DNA of 64,000 nucleotides from Gallionella sp. (GCA_017880865.1 JADGRL010000006.1:23940-87939), one strand, 5' to 3'; positions 37,611 to 47,301 are shown, counted from the first letter of the stretch. Notes: generated from the sequence alone by a model not told the origin. Translations and numbers: made by a program.

Positions 37611-39317
37611 ATGCGCGTTTCACAATTTTTCATCTCCACACTCAAAGAAGCCCCTTCCGAAGCCGAACTTGCCAGCCACAAATTGATGATGCGCGCGGGT
37701 TATATCAGAAAGCTCGCCAGCGGCCTGTATACCTGGATGCCGCTGGGACTTCGCGTATTGCGCAAGGTGGAGCATATCGTGCGCGAAGAGATGGATCGCA
37801 GCGGCGGAATCGAATTGCTGATGCCTGCGGTACAACCCGCCGAACTGTGGCAGGAAACCGGGCGCTGGGAAGTGTTCGGCCCGCAGATGTTAAAAATTAA
37901 AGACCGGCACGACAATCAATTCTGTTTCGGCCCCACCCACGAAGAAGTGATCACCGACATCGCGCGCCGCGAAATCCGCAGCTACCGCCAACTGCCGATC
38001 AACTTCTACCAGATCCAGACCAAATTTCGCGACGAGGTACGCCCGCGTTTCGGCGTGATGCGCGCGCGCGAATTCCTGATGAAGGATGCATATTCTTTCC
38101 ATGCCGACTATGCGAGTCTGGAGCAAACTTATCAGGTCATGTTTGACACCTACTCGCGTATCTTCACCCGCTTAGGCCTGAAGTTCCGCGCCGTCGCGGC
38201 AGATACCGGTGCGATTGGAGGTTCCGGCTCGCACGAGTTTCATGTGCTGGCGGATTCTGGGGAGGACGCACTGGCCTACTGCCCGGATTCGGAATACGCC
38301 GCGAATGTGGAACTGGCGGAAGCGGTTGCGCCCGCTACGCCGCGCGCAGTGCCCACGCAGGAAATGCAAAAGGTCATCACCCCCGGACAGAAGACGATTG
38401 AAGAAGTCGCTGCATTTCTGAATGTGACGCCGCAACAGATACTCAAGAGCATCGCATTGATTGCTGGGGATGGCGGTTTCGCCCTGCTGTTGCTGCGCGG
38501 CGATCACACACTGAATGAAATCAAAGCTGCAAAAGTGCTGGGAGAATTCCGCTTTGCGACAGAAGCTGAAATAGAGCAGCACATGGGTTGCCGTGCCGGA
38601 TATATCGGACCGGTTAATACACCTGTGCGCATTTTCGCCGATCGTTCAGCCGCCGCGATGAGCAACTTTGTTTGCGGTGCCAACGAAGATGGCTTCCATT
38701 ACACCGGTGCGAATTTCGGAAATCAAATCACATTGCTTGAGGCGGCTATTTTAGACATCCGCAACGTGGTCACCGGCGACGCTTCGCCGGACGGCAAAGG
38801 CTCTCTGGAAATTTGCCGGGGCATCGAAGTCGGGCATATCTTTCAGTTGCGCACCCAATATGCCGCAGCCTTGAAAGCCACTTTTCTGGACGCGCAGGGC
38901 AAGGCGCAAACCCTCGAGATGGGCTGTTACGGCATCGGCGTGTCACGCATCGTCGCCGCCGCGATCGAGCAGAATTTCGACGAGCGCGGCATCACGCTAC
39001 CTGTCGCGATGGCGCCGTTCCAGATCGCCATCGTGCCGATCGGCATGGGCAAGAGCGCAGCGGTGCGCGAGGCAGTCGAACAGCTTTATGCCCAGCTGAA
39101 AACCGCCGATATCGAGGTGTTGCTGGATGACCGCGACGAGCGTCCAGGCGTGATGTTTGCCGACATGGAGCTGATCGGTATTCCGCATCGCATCGTCATC
39201 GGTGAACGCGGCTTGAAGGAAGGCATGTTGGAATATCAGGGACGGCGCGATACCGCAGCTCAAAGTATCCCCTTGCAAAACGCGCTGGAGTTCGTAAAAT
39301 CAAGGCTATGCGACTAA
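37611..39317 (+). CDS. proS: Prolyl-tRNA synthetase (bacterial type)
   Basis: A 568-residue class II synthetase charging tRNA-Pro. Motif 1 ([20 protein letters not shown]), motif 2 ([25 protein letters not shown]) and motif 3 ([16 protein letters not shown]) are present. The INS editing domain is between residues ~225 and 400. The C-terminal anticodon-binding domain is complete. The end overlaps the transglycosylase start by 10 bp. Confidence 0.97.
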   Translation: MRVSQFFISTLKEAPSEAELASHKLMMRAGYIRKLASGLYTWMPLGLRVLRKVEHIVREEMDRSGGIELLMPAVQPAELWQETGRWEVFGPQMLKIKDRHDNQFCFGPTHEEVITDIARREIRSYRQLPINFYQIQTKFRDEVRPRFGVMRAREFLMKDAYSFHADYASLEQTYQVMFDTYSRIFTRLGLKFRAVAADTGAIGGSGSHEFHVLADSGEDALAYCPDSEYAANVELAEAVAPATPRAVPTQEMQKVITPGQKTIEEVAAFLNVTPQQILKSIALIAGDGGFALLLLRGDHTLNEIKAAKVLGEFRFATEAEIEQHMGCRAGYIGPVNTPVRIFADRSAAAMSNFVCGANEDGFHYTGANFGNQITLLEAAILDIRNVVTGDASPDGKGSLEICRGIEVGHIFQLRTQYAAALKATFLDAQGKAQTLEMGCYGIGVSRIVAAAIEQNFDERGITLPVAMAPFQIAIVPIGMGKSAAVREAVEQLYAQLKTADIEVLLDDRDERPGVMFADMELIGIPHRIVIGERGLKEGMLEYQGRRDTAAQSIPLQNALEFVKSRLCD

Positions 39318-39958
39318 GACGACCACCGCTTTCACGCAATCTTGCCTTGCCACTGTGCATGGCCGGGTTGATGTTTGCCTGTGCCGCACAGGCTGGCGGA
39401 CAAGTGTACGCGCCGCTTTCTGCCAGTGTGCACGCGGCGTTGCAGCACAGCGTGTCGGATCAGGCCTCGCCCAAACTCGCCTTCGCCACGCAATATGAAG
39501 CGGATTTCTGGCTGAATGAAATGTCGCGTCGTCTGGAAAAAAAATTGCCGGATGCTGCGTTTCGCACGGATTTTCTCAAGACCGTGCATTATGAAGCCAC
39601 CCGCGCCGGGCTTGATCCGGAACTGGTGTTGGGTTTGATCGAAGTGGAAAGCGGTTTCAAAAAATATGCCGTATCCAGTGTGGGCGCGCGCGGCTACATG
39701 CAGGTGATGCCGTTCTGGGTGAATGAAATCGGCACGAAGGAACATGACTTATTCCATCTGCGCATCAACCTGCGCTACGGTTGCACGATCTTGCGCCATT
39801 ATCTGGATATCGAAAAAGGTAATTTGTATCGCGCGCTGGGACGCTACAACGGCAGTCTGGGCAAGCCGGAATATCCGAATCTGGTGCGCGCCGCCTGGCA
39901 CCGCCACTGGGCTTTGCCGCGCCGCACGGTCGGCAACTATTATTCATCGGCGGGTTAA
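39308..39958 (+). CDS. Lytic transglycosylase (SLT domain)
   Basis: A 216-residue exported murein-cleaving enzyme. It has an N-terminal signal peptide ([20 protein letters not shown]) and a C-terminal SLT domain with catalytic Glu in [20 protein letters not shown], then MQVMPFW and ALGRYNGS. It should cut the MurNAc-GlcNAc bond with formation of the anhydro product in the periplasm. It follows proS with overlap, so it is probably co-transcribed. The start may lie a few codons later. Confidence 0.92.
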   Translation: MRLRRPPLSRNLALPLCMAGLMFACAAQAGGQVYAPLSASVHAALQHSVSDQASPKLAFATQYEADFWLNEMSRRLEKKLPDAAFRTDFLKTVHYEATRAGLDPELVLGLIEVESGFKKYAVSSVGARGYMQVMPFWVNEIGTKEHDLFHLRINLRYGCTILRHYLDIEKGNLYRALGRYNGSLGKPEYPNLVRAAWHRHWALPRRTVGNYYSSAG

Positions 39959-39959
39959 G

Positions 39960-40412
39960 TTACTTCTTCTGGATATAAGCCTCGACGCTGGCGCGTGTCA
40001 CTTCACCCGTCTGAAAACTCACCAACTCGCCTTTGGGATTGTACAAATAGCTGACCGGCAAAACATCGACCTCGTCGCCGAACTGGGCTGTGACCTTGCG
40101 ATTACCCATCACCACCGGATAACTGATGCCATGCGCCTTGGAAAAGTCGGCAACTTTTTTGCGCGAACCTGAATCTATCGCGATACCGATCACCAGTAAA
40201 TCCTTGTCCTGATGAGCATTATGCAGGCTGACCAGTTCCGGAATTTCGTCCAGGCATGGCGGGCACCAGGTTCCCCAAAAATTCACAAGCACCCACTTGC
40301 CGCGATAGTCGGCCAAGCGCTGCGTTTTGCCCTGCAGATCCTCCAGCGAAAAATCTGCCGCATAGCCGGAACACGACCAGACCAGCAGCAGCCCTGACAA
40401 CAGGCTCCGCAT
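39960..40412 (-). CDS. TlpA-like periplasmic thiol-disulfide oxidoreductase
   Basis: A 150-residue thioredoxin-fold protein with a signal peptide (LLSGLLLVWSCSGYA) and active site WCPPC in VNFWGTWCPPCLDE. It lacks an obvious lipobox in the right place. Such proteins reduce disulfides in the periplasm, often for cytochrome c maturation, but no cytochrome genes are adjacent. Its start abuts the stop of the upstream yqhA-like gene with no gap. Confidence 0.9.
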   Translation of the reverse strand: MRSLLSGLLLVWSCSGYAADFSLEDLQGKTQRLADYRGKWVLVNFWGTWCPPCLDEIPELVSLHNAHQDKDLLVIGIAIDSGSRKKVADFSKAHGISYPVVMGNRKVTAQFGDEVDVLPVSYLYNPKGELVSFQTGEVTRASVEAYIQKK

Positions 40413-41027
40413 CTAGTGGCCGTGATTCGCTGGTTCGTGTTTCGCTGGCACTTCAGCGGCGGCTGCCTCATGCTCATCAGAAGTTTCTTCTTTCTCGCCC
40501 GCCATATGTTCTGCGGCATGGCTCAGATAAAGCGCCAGAGCGATCAGCGCGATGCTCCCGCCCATATAGACCAGGTCGATCGGCGCGGTCAGCTTCATGT
40601 TGATCGCCTCTTCGAACAAAGTGACGATCAGGATCATCAGGATCACTTTGGCCAGCCGCGACTTGAGATCATCCAGGCTGTCGATCACTAAAATCCTGCT
40701 GGAACCTTCGCTATCATGCGCCTGGTCGATGTCGCTGATAAACAGCTCATACATGCCGAACGAAAATATCAGCATCACGGTCGCGAGCAAATAACCATCC
40801 ACCACTTCGACGATGTGCGATACCGTGCTGTCATGCAGCGCCTTGCGCGCTTCGTCAGTCAGGCTCGAGTCGGCATAGTGCAGCGCATGCATGAACAAAT
40901 TCACCACATCCACCGTAGCCATATAAAAAATCGCGAAGCCCGCGAACAGGCTGCCCAACACTGCGGTGATAATCACAAAGCGGCTGTTCCACAACGAGCC
41001 TTCAAAAATAGTTTCTAAAAATTTCAT
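40413..41027 (-). CDS. YqhA-family membrane protein
   Basis: A 204-residue inner-membrane protein with three or four helices (FVIITAVLGSLFAGFAIFYM; LATVMLIFSFGMYELFI; VILMILIVTLFEEAI; GGSIALIALALYLSHA). It ends in a charged His/Glu/Ala tail. Matches the YqhA/UPF0114 family, whose function is unknown. The ATG at 41027 has an AAGGAG site. Confidence 0.85.
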   Translation of the reverse strand: MKFLETIFEGSLWNSRFVIITAVLGSLFAGFAIFYMATVDVVNLFMHALHYADSSLTDEARKALHDSTVSHIVEVVDGYLLATVMLIFSFGMYELFISDIDQAHDSEGSSRILVIDSLDDLKSRLAKVILMILIVTLFEEAINMKLTAPIDLVYMGGSIALIALALYLSHAAEHMAGEKEETSDEHEAAAAEVPAKHEPANHGH

Positions 41028-41097
41028 CACTTCTCCTTAATTAGCAGCATCAACAACGTCGAACATTAGAACGCAATTACTCAGATCGAGCAAGCCT

Positions 41098-42306
41098 TCA
41101 GGCCGCTTGTTGCGCAAAGAGTTCCTGCAATGTGATGTCCGTGCATTGTTCAAGCTTCACGGTGCAAGCTGCAAGCCATTGTTGCAGTGGATCGTCGTTG
41201 TGCTTAATGGCTAGTGAACCACGATCCAGCACGAACAAGTGCCATAATTCAGTGGCACGAATGTGGCTCACATCGCGCATCAACAGCCAGCCGTTTTCTT
41301 CCGATTGACGCACCATGTCGGCACTGGCCAGATCTTCGAGTATATTTTCCAGCGTGTCATAGCCCAGACGCAAAGACCTGGATAGCTCAGGCAAGGTACT
41401 CACCCGGCCCTGCTGAAAACCGTTTGCCATGATTTGCAACACGCGCAGCGCATCCAGCAATTGGGTAGCCGGTGCCAGGTGTTGCACCGCCGGGCTGCGC
41501 CAATGTGAAAGTGATGCGGCGATGACAGCACCCAATAAAATGGTCAACCAGGACAAGTAGATCCACATCAAAAAAATCGGCACACTGGCAAACGCGCCAT
41601 AAACCAAAGTGTAAGTGTGGAAATGGCTGATGTAATAGCCAAATATTCGGTTCATGGCTTCGAACAACACAGCGGCCAACAATGCGCCAATCAGCGCGTG
41701 CATCCACGGTACGTGACGATCTGGCACGAGCCGGAACAACAGTGCAAATGCCAGGGTCGCTAACAATACCGGCAACATTTTCAGTATCACAACCCCGAAT
41801 GGCAAAACATCCTGAACTTGAACCATGGACAACCCGATCAGCCATGAGGTCAACGACAAACTCGCCCCGATCAGTAACGGGGCAAGGGTCAGCACGGCCC
41901 AATAGACCACCAGCCTTTTGATTAAGGGGCGAGATCGTTTTACCTGCCAGATAACGTTAAATGCCTGTTCGATGGTCAGCATCATCAGCATCGCGGTGAC
42001 CATTAAAAAAACGATGCCTACAGCGGTGAGGCGAGCCGCGCTTTCGGCAAATTGCCCCATATATTTGATAATGATTTCAGCATTTTCTGGCATCAAATTA
42101 TTCAGCAGATAAATCTTGATCTGAGCCGAAAAGTTTTCAAACAACGGGAATGCCGACAATACGATCAATGCGATGGTAAACATCGGAATCAGTGACAACA
42201 ACGTGGTAAAGGTCAAACTCGCCGCAGTTTCCGCGCAGCGGTCTTGTATAAAACGCACCACAATCAAACGGACCAAAGTTTGTATATCGTGAAAATTTTT
42301 TCTCAT
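41098..42306 (-). CDS. YihY/BrkB-family membrane protein (UPF0761)
   Basis: A 402-residue protein. Residues ~1-285 form a six-helix YihY/BrkB domain (AASLTFTTLLSLIPMFTIALIVLSAF; APLLIGASLSLTSWLIG). The C-terminal ~110 residues look like a winged-helix or cytoplasmic regulatory part (LRLGYDTLENILEDLASADMV). The family was once mis-named ribonuclease BN, and its present function is unclear. It stands alone, divergent from the hugZ-like gene. Confidence 0.9.
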   Translation of the reverse strand: MRKNFHDIQTLVRLIVVRFIQDRCAETAASLTFTTLLSLIPMFTIALIVLSAFPLFENFSAQIKIYLLNNLMPENAEIIIKYMGQFAESAARLTAVGIVFLMVTAMLMMLTIEQAFNVIWQVKRSRPLIKRLVVYWAVLTLAPLLIGASLSLTSWLIGLSMVQVQDVLPFGVVILKMLPVLLATLAFALLFRLVPDRHVPWMHALIGALLAAVLFEAMNRIFGYYISHFHTYTLVYGAFASVPIFLMWIYLSWLTILLGAVIAASLSHWRSPAVQHLAPATQLLDALRVLQIMANGFQQGRVSTLPELSRSLRLGYDTLENILEDLASADMVRQSEENGWLLMRDVSHIRATELWHLFVLDRGSLAIKHNDDPLQQWLAACTVKLEQCTDITLQELFAQQAA

Positions 42307-42399
42307 GGACAGTTTGTTTCCCTATAATCCGGCAATGATAACCGACAATTCTCGTACTGTATTACTGCCGCCCCGGCGCGATGCGGCAAAAGTCTTCGC

Positions 42400-43086
42400 A
42401 TGATTGCCCACGAAGCTCGCCGAATGTTACGCGCCCATCGTTACGGCGCGCTAAGCACTTTATCGAAAAAATTCGATGGTTATCCGTTCGGCTCGATCAC
42501 GCCTTACCTGGTGGATCACGATGGCAGCCTGCTGATTCTTATCAGCACGCTCGCCGAACACACCAAGAACATCGGGCATGACCCGCGCGTCAGCCTGATC
42601 ACCCATGACCAGCGCGACCCGCATATCCAGACCCAAGGTCGTGTGACCGTAGTTGGCAACGCACAGCTGGAGCTGGATCGAGAACAGGCCGGACTGCGCT
42701 ATCTGCGCTATTTCCCGGATGCGAAGACTTATTTTGCGATGCACGATTTTTCCATCTATCGCATTCGCCCCATTGCGATTCGCCACATCGGCGGCTTCGG
42801 GAAAATTCATTGGGTCAATATGGAAAATTACGTAGTCGCAGAAGCCCTGGCATTCGCTAAACAGGAAGAAATATTACTTTCAGAAATTAACACGCAACGG
42901 CAAGCTGTGTTGCGACAACTGTTGCAACAACGACACGGCGTTGATGCTGCTGACGTGCAAGCGATCGGACTGGATTGCGATGGACTGGAGGTGCGCTGCG
43001 ACGAACAAGTATGGCGGCTCGATTTTCCTGAAGCGGCCACCAATCCGGCACAGGACGCAATGGCCTCATTAAAAAAGGGCAGTTAA
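42400..43086 (+). CDS. HugZ-like pyridoxamine-oxidase-fold protein
   Basis: A 228-residue split-barrel flavin or heme-binding protein. The PNPOx-like domain covers ~1-150 (RYGALSTLSKKFDGYPFGSITPYL; DGSLLILISTLAEHTKNIGHDPRVSLI). The C-terminal ~75 residues form the DUF2470-type domain (VDAADVQAIGLDCDGLEVRC). HugZ proteins degrade or bind heme for iron use. No heme-uptake gene is adjacent, so the role is inferred from fold only. A 22-codon open frame (42335-42403) overlaps the start in an ATGA and may be a leader. Confidence 0.82.
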   Translation: MIAHEARRMLRAHRYGALSTLSKKFDGYPFGSITPYLVDHDGSLLILISTLAEHTKNIGHDPRVSLITHDQRDPHIQTQGRVTVVGNAQLELDREQAGLRYLRYFPDAKTYFAMHDFSIYRIRPIAIRHIGGFGKIHWVNMENYVVAEALAFAKQEEILLSEINTQRQAVLRQLLQQRHGVDAADVQAIGLDCDGLEVRCDEQVWRLDFPEAATNPAQDAMASLKKGS

Positions 43087-43137
43087 GGTCAACTCTCGAC
43101 CTTAACCACCCCTTTGAATTTGCCAGATTAAATCTGG

Positions 43138-43866
43138 TTAGAAACGGAAACCCAGTTTGGCACTGTAGGTAGGTGCCGAACCTGTTTTGTCATATTCCAT
43201 GGCAACATTTACCAGCCCAAAGTTGAGATTACCACCTACAAAAATTTTATTTTGCTGGAAAGTTTCTTTCGTCAGTCCGGTGGCTGCTGTGGTGGCTGCA
43301 TCTGGTGTGCTATCAACCCAAACACGTCCAACCCCCGCATAAGGGGTAAATATCGCAAAGCCTTTGGAAATAGAGATATCCAGACTTTTGGTATTGAACG
43401 CCAGTTGACTCACTCCGCTCAATTTTGTCATCGCACCGCGAATGCCGACTGCGGGTAAAGCAACGCCGCCCTCGAGTATCGCATAGCGCAATTCCCCACC
43501 ATAAAGCTTGATATTGGTAGTCGGTACAGCGGAGTAAAAAGCGCCTACGTCTATACCAAAAGGCAACCCCTTGAATGCATGCAGCTTGGGGATAATCAAG
43601 TTGGTCATTGAGCTGTTAGTGGCTGTAGCCAATCCGTTCACTTTGGTCGAGGATACTTCCAAGCCCATATCAAAACCGGTGATGCCCAACGGCGCCGGCG
43701 GCGTAACGGCTTTATAGCTCAGTGCCGAACCCATATCTTGCGAGAAAGCTTTAAAGTCGGATTGCGCAGTAGCACCAGTAAAATTTGTCAGATTGATGTT
43801 ATTGGCTGCAAAAACGGGTTGGGCAAAACAGCCCAGGACGCATAGCAATGTTAAATTTTTCTTCAT
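43138..43866 (-). CDS. Outer-membrane beta-barrel protein, function unknown
   Basis: A 242-residue protein with a clear signal peptide (KKNLTLLCVLGCFAQPVFA), then alternating short beta-strands with glycine turns and a C-terminal ...SAKLGFRF, ending in Phe as outer-membrane barrels do. Size suits an 8-10 strand barrel. No specific family is recognised with confidence. A start at 43866 is chosen for the signal peptide. It has its own leader and no operon partner. Confidence 0.75.
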   Translation of the reverse strand: MKKNLTLLCVLGCFAQPVFAANNINLTNFTGATAQSDFKAFSQDMGSALSYKAVTPPAPLGITGFDMGLEVSSTKVNGLATATNSSMTNLIIPKLHAFKGLPFGIDVGAFYSAVPTTNIKLYGGELRYAILEGGVALPAVGIRGAMTKLSGVSQLAFNTKSLDISISKGFAIFTPYAGVGRVWVDSTPDAATTAATGLTKETFQQNKIFVGGNLNFGLVNVAMEYDKTGSAPTYSAKLGFRF

Positions 43867-43996
43867 GTTGTGAATCTTCCTTATAATTTGGTGTGAATTG
43901 ACATTGGACCAGAAGCAGCATAGCGCATTTATCATTTACGTGTCCACCAGGGTTCGCGCGGTGTCAGCGCACACTCGCCCCTCCATAAAAAATGAA

Positions 43997-44024
43997 AAAG
44001 GGTTGGCAAATACGCCAACCCTTT
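43997..44024. terminator. Hairpin between the barrel gene and the small membrane protein
   Basis: AAAGGGTTGGC, six-base loop, GCCAACCCTTT: an 11-bp stem with flanking A and T runs. On the minus strand it would end the transcript of the small protein at 44167-44253. Confidence 0.6.
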
Positions 44025-44166
44025 GAAATTCTTGTTCACCAACCGGACAAGGCCAAGATTAATCAGACATGCACGGTTAAGCCATGATCATGATACCTGG
44101 TGTACTGGCATAAAACCCAGTGCGCCCTTTAAGTAGCGGAGCTTGCACCCATTTGATTATTTATTA

Positions 44167-44253
44167 TTATTTTCTCTCGCCTTGAGCATCATCCATAACA
44201 ACGATGATTCCAGTAACGACAAACAGGGCAATAAAAATTATCACTTCGGTCAT
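44167..44253 (-). CDS. Small single-pass membrane protein (28 residues)
   Basis: A short frame with a very good ribosome site (AAGGAG, 7 bp before the ATG). It encodes Met-Thr-Glu-Val, a ~17-residue hydrophobic stretch (IIFIALFVVTGIIVV), and a polar end DDAQGERK. The layout is that of small membrane proteins such as CydX or KdpF, but the sequence fits neither and there is no such operon nearby. It is flanked by ~170 bp without genes on the left and ~290 bp on the right. Unrecognised family, and likely real given the ribosome site and helix. Confidence 0.55.
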   Translation of the reverse strand: MTEVIIFIALFVVTGIIVVMDDAQGERK

Positions 44254-44508
44254 TTCAGTTCTCCTTGGTAATTAAAAACTTGGCACCGGTTTTATGCCGA
44301 CCACATAATTCTAAAGAGAAAACTCGCCAACGGTGCAAATAAACCGTTAGAGATTAACGCTTAAAAATCATGGAGACGACAAACTATGAATACCCAAATA
44401 ACCTTGGATACCCGAGTTCATTATAGACCTTGTTTTTAATAATGGTAATTTTTAACTGCTGATCCGAAAACATGTGATTCTCTGGCAAGCACACCGCAGA
44501 TCCGAATC
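44254..44508. other. Non-coding interval
   Basis: AT-rich stretch of 255 bp upstream of the small membrane protein. It contains an imperfect inverted GGCACCG...CGGTGC pair around 44282-44334. A 17-codon plus-strand frame near 44387 with a GGAG site is too short to call. No other feature is supported. Confidence 0.4.
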
Positions 44509-44541
44509 CGAAAAAAACGGCGCACCCGAAGATGCGCCGTT
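44509..44541 (-). terminator. Terminator downstream of leuA
   Basis: On the minus strand: stem AACGGCGCA, 8-base loop, TGCGCCGTT, then a run of seven T. A clear rho-independent terminator for the leuA transcript, overlapping the stop of the 71-codon frame at 44540. Confidence 0.88.
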
Positions 44542-44755
44542 AGTTATTAACAGGATGACGTTGAAGCCATTCGTCTGATGGAGCTACTAACCACTCTAGG
44601 CCACCCAAGACGTAAACAAGTACACCCGCAAGGGTAAGCAAATCTGTTACCAGCCAGAGTCTGGACAGAATTTGCACTAAGGGGCTGATAACAAAGTCAG
44701 GCAATCCGTACCCAGCCAAAGGCTGGACGGAATTGACACAGCCCCAACAACACAC
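44540..44755 (-). CDS. Hypothetical small membrane protein downstream of leuA
   Basis: A 71-codon frame starting 12 bp after the leuA stop and ending inside the terminator hairpin. It has a hydrophobic segment (LWLVTDLLTLAGVLVYVLGG). The DNA contains two imperfect copies of a TCCAG...CTGGCTGG-type palindrome, and no ribosome site is visible, so it may be untranslated 3' sequence. Weak call. Confidence 0.3.
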   Translation of the reverse strand: MCCWGCVNSVQPLAGYGLPDFVISPLVQILSRLWLVTDLLTLAGVLVYVLGGLEWLVAPSDEWLQRHPVNN

Positions 44756-44767
44756 GCAGGCTGGTTA

Positions 44768-46315
44768 TCACAACTGCGGATGCGCCCGTTCCAGTTTGTT
44801 GTGCAATTTGTTTAACGCATTGAGATAGGCCTTGGCGGAGGCCACCACGATGTCGGTATCCGCGCCCTGTCCGTTCACGATGCGGCCTCCTCTGGATAGG
44901 CGCACTGTCACTTCGCCCTGTGCATCGGTGCCGCTGGTGATGTTGTTCACCGAATACAATTGCAGCTCGGTGCCGCTTTTGACGATTTGTTCGATCGCCT
45001 TGAAGGTGGCATCCACCGGCCCGCCGCCTTGCGCATCGGCATGATGCTCAATACCGTCTATGCTCATCACCACACGCGCCACCGGCAACACACCGGTTTC
45101 GGAATGCGCGCCCATAGCCACCAGTTGATAATGTTCGCTGACCTGCGCCACGGCTTCATCGCTGACCAGCGCCTGCAAGTCTTCATCAAAAATTTCGTGC
45201 TTGCGATCCGCCAATTCCTTGAAGCGCTGGAAGGCGGCATTGAAAGCTTCTTCCGAAGCGAACACGATGTTCAGCGCGGTGAAGCGCTGGCGCAAGGCGT
45301 TGCGCCCCGAGAGCTTGCCCAAAGTTAACTTGTTGGCATTCCAGCCCACGTCTTCGGCGCGCATGATTTCGTAAGTTTCGCGATGTTTGAGCACGCCGTC
45401 CTGATGGATGCCGGATTCATGCGCGAACGCATTCGCACCGACGATGGCCTTGTTCGGCTGCACCGGATAGCCGGTGATGCTGGACACCAGTTTGGAAGTC
45501 GGCACGATCTGCGTGGTGTCGATGCGCGTATCCAGATTGAAAATATCGCGGCGGGTTCTCACCGCCATCACCACTTCTTCCAACGACGCATTACCGGCCC
45601 GCTCACCCAAACCGTTGATGGTGCATTCCACCTGGCGCGCGCCATTCATCACGGCGGCCAACGAGTTCGCCACCGCAAGCCCCAGATCGTTATGGCAATG
45701 CGTGGACCAGATCACCTTGTTCGAATTCGGCACGCGCTCGATCAACTGTTTGATGCGCTCGCCCCATGCGGCGGGAATCGAATAACCCACCGTGTCCGGC
45801 ACATTCAATGTGCGGGCTCCGGCCTGTATCACCGCATCGAACACCCGCACCAGAAAATCCATATCCGAGCGCACCGCATCCTCGGCGGAAAATTCCACAT
45901 CGTCGGTATATTCCAACGCCCACTTCACCGCTTTAACCGCACGCTCGACTACCTGGTCTTCACTCATGCGCAATTTGTGCTGCATGTGGATAGGACTGGT
46001 GGCAATGAAGGTGTGAATACGTCCCGATTTGGCCGGCTGGATCGCATCACCGGCACGACGCACGTCATTCTCGGTCGCGCGCGCCAACGAACACACCGTG
46101 GCATCCTTGACGATTTCGGCAACAGCTTTCACCGCCTCAAAATCGCCCGGACTGGCTGCGGCAAAGCCCGCCTCGATGATATCCACACCCAACTTTTCCA
46201 GTTGACGCGCGATGCGAATTTTCATTTCTCGGGTCATCGCAGCGCCCGGGCTCTGCTCGCCGTCGCGTAACGTGGTATCAAAAATTATTAATTTGTCATT
46301 AATTTTATTTGGCAT
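44768..46315 (-). CDS. leuA: 2-isopropylmalate synthase
   Basis: A 515-residue enzyme condensing acetyl-CoA with 2-oxoisovalerate, the first committed step of leucine synthesis. The catalytic TIM barrel has [11 protein letters not shown] and metal-binding [12 protein letters not shown]. The C-terminal LeuA dimer domain that binds leucine for feedback inhibition is complete (~residues 385-510). A start at 46315 has a TTGGAG site. A Leu-rich leader peptide lies upstream (46404-46487). It closes the ilvI-ilvH-ilvC-psd-pssA-leuA series typical of betaproteobacteria. Confidence 0.97.
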   Translation of the reverse strand: MPNKINDKLIIFDTTLRDGEQSPGAAMTREMKIRIARQLEKLGVDIIEAGFAAASPGDFEAVKAVAEIVKDATVCSLARATENDVRRAGDAIQPAKSGRIHTFIATSPIHMQHKLRMSEDQVVERAVKAVKWALEYTDDVEFSAEDAVRSDMDFLVRVFDAVIQAGARTLNVPDTVGYSIPAAWGERIKQLIERVPNSNKVIWSTHCHNDLGLAVANSLAAVMNGARQVECTINGLGERAGNASLEEVVMAVRTRRDIFNLDTRIDTTQIVPTSKLVSSITGYPVQPNKAIVGANAFAHESGIHQDGVLKHRETYEIMRAEDVGWNANKLTLGKLSGRNALRQRFTALNIVFASEEAFNAAFQRFKELADRKHEIFDEDLQALVSDEAVAQVSEHYQLVAMGAHSETGVLPVARVVMSIDGIEHHADAQGGGPVDATFKAIEQIVKSGTELQLYSVNNITSGTDAQGEVTVRLSRGGRIVNGQGADTDIVVASAKAYLNALNKLHNKLERAHPQL

Positions 46316-46346
46316 GCTGAACTCCAATTCAAAATAGATTTAACCT

Positions 46347-46387
46347 GCGAAAACCGATACGGTTTCCGCGTTTCAAATAGGTGAAAC
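46347..46387 (-). promoter_or_regulatory. Adjacent hairpins in the leuA leader (possible attenuator)
   Basis: On the minus strand, between the leader-peptide stop and leuA, GTTTCA-N6-TGAAAC (46387-46370) is followed directly by GCGGAAACCG-TAT-CGGTTTTCGC (46369-46347). The shared GAAAC/GTTTC pieces permit alternative pairing. There is no long T run after the second hairpin, so control may act on translation or be factor-assisted. Confidence 0.45.
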
Positions 46388-46403
46388 TTGTGTGTGGGTA
46401 TGA

Positions 46404-46487
46404 TTAGCGTGTGCCGCTACGCAGCAGCAGCGCAGCCAGCAGGCTGAACGTGGAATGGAGTGTTGCGATGTGGGTTGAAAAATGCAT
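46404..46487 (-). CDS. leuL: Leucine-rich leader peptide of leuA
   Basis: A 27-codon frame ending 89 bp before leuA. It contains LLAALLL encoded by CTG-CTG-GCT-GCG-CTG-CTG-CTG, five Leu codons in seven, the mark of ribosome-mediated leucine attenuation. The ATG lies at the start point predicted from the promoter just upstream, so the leader would be translated from a leaderless mRNA. The leader's role is inferred from composition and place. Confidence 0.65.
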   Translation of the reverse strand: MHFSTHIATLHSTFSLLAALLLRSGTR

Positions 46488-46493
46488 GTGCGA

Positions 46494-46522
46494 AATATAA
46501 CGAGTTTTACCGGCTCACGCAA
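46494..46522 (-). promoter_or_regulatory. Sigma-70 promoter of leuA
   Basis: On the minus strand TTGCGT (46522-46517), a 17-bp spacer, and TATATT (46499-46494). The predicted start is about 46487, the A of the leader-peptide ATG. leuA therefore has its own promoter besides any read-through from pssA. Confidence 0.65.
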
Positions 46523-46555
46523 TAGGCTGTTATTTTCAGTTATATTTCCGCACTG

Positions 46556-47293
46556 TTATTTTTGACGTCGCCGCAAAAACCACATCACATAACCGGACAA
46601 GGCGTAGCACATGAACAAACCGAACAACACGCCGGGCGGGTAGCTGGAAATAAAAATCAGAAATAAAGCCGCCATAAAAATGACCAGAAACGGCACGCTC
46701 TTGCGCATATTGAAGTCTTTAAAACTATAGAACGGCAAGTTGCTGACCATGCTCAATCCGGCAAACACGGCCAGCGCGGCCGCATACCAATGCACCGATT
46801 CGCCGCTGAAATCATAGTCATGCATCACCCAGACAAACCCAGCGATGAGCGCTGCAGCGGCAGGGCTAGGCAAGCCCTGAAAATAACGTTTGTCGACAAC
46901 TTCGATGTTGGTATTGAAACGCGCCAGGCGCAGCGCGGTGGCTGCGCAATAAATGAACGCGGCGAACCAACCCCACTTGCCCATGCCTTTCAATGCCCAT
47001 TCATACACCACCAAGGAGGGCGCGACGCCGAAAGAAACCATGTCGGACAGGCTGTCGTATTGGGCACCAAATTCGCTTTGCGTGTGTGTCAGTCGCGCCA
47101 CACGCCCATCCAGTCCATCCAGCACCATCGCGATAAATATTGCCACTGCGGCAACTTCAAACTTGCCGTTCATTGCCTGTACGATGGCGTAGAAACCCGC
47201 GAACAGCGCGCCGGTAGTGAACAGATTGGGCAACAAATAAATCCCGCGTCGGCGCAGGTTCATCGGTTTGTTACGTGTATTGAATTCGTCCAT
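46556..47293 (-). CDS. pssA: CDP-diacylglycerol-serine O-phosphatidyltransferase
   Basis: A 245-residue inner-membrane enzyme making phosphatidylserine from CDP-diacylglycerol and serine. The CDP-alcohol phosphotransferase motif is DGLDGRVARLTHTQSEFGAQ followed by DSLSD. Several membrane helices follow. A start at 47293 (MDEFNTRNKPMNLRRRGIYLLPN) is typical. The longer frame overlaps psd. It is 8 bp downstream of psd, which uses its product. Confidence 0.95.
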   Translation of the reverse strand: MDEFNTRNKPMNLRRRGIYLLPNLFTTGALFAGFYAIVQAMNGKFEVAAVAIFIAMVLDGLDGRVARLTHTQSEFGAQYDSLSDMVSFGVAPSLVVYEWALKGMGKWGWFAAFIYCAATALRLARFNTNIEVVDKRYFQGLPSPAAAALIAGFVWVMHDYDFSGESVHWYAAALAVFAGLSMVSNLPFYSFKDFNMRKSVPFLVIFMAALFLIFISSYPPGVLFGLFMCYALSGYVMWFLRRRQK

Positions 47294-47301
47294 GTAGCAG
47301 A

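Noticed and set aside
44387..44440. 17-codon plus-strand frame with GGAG upstream
   Set aside because: Too short, no hydrophobic or conserved character.
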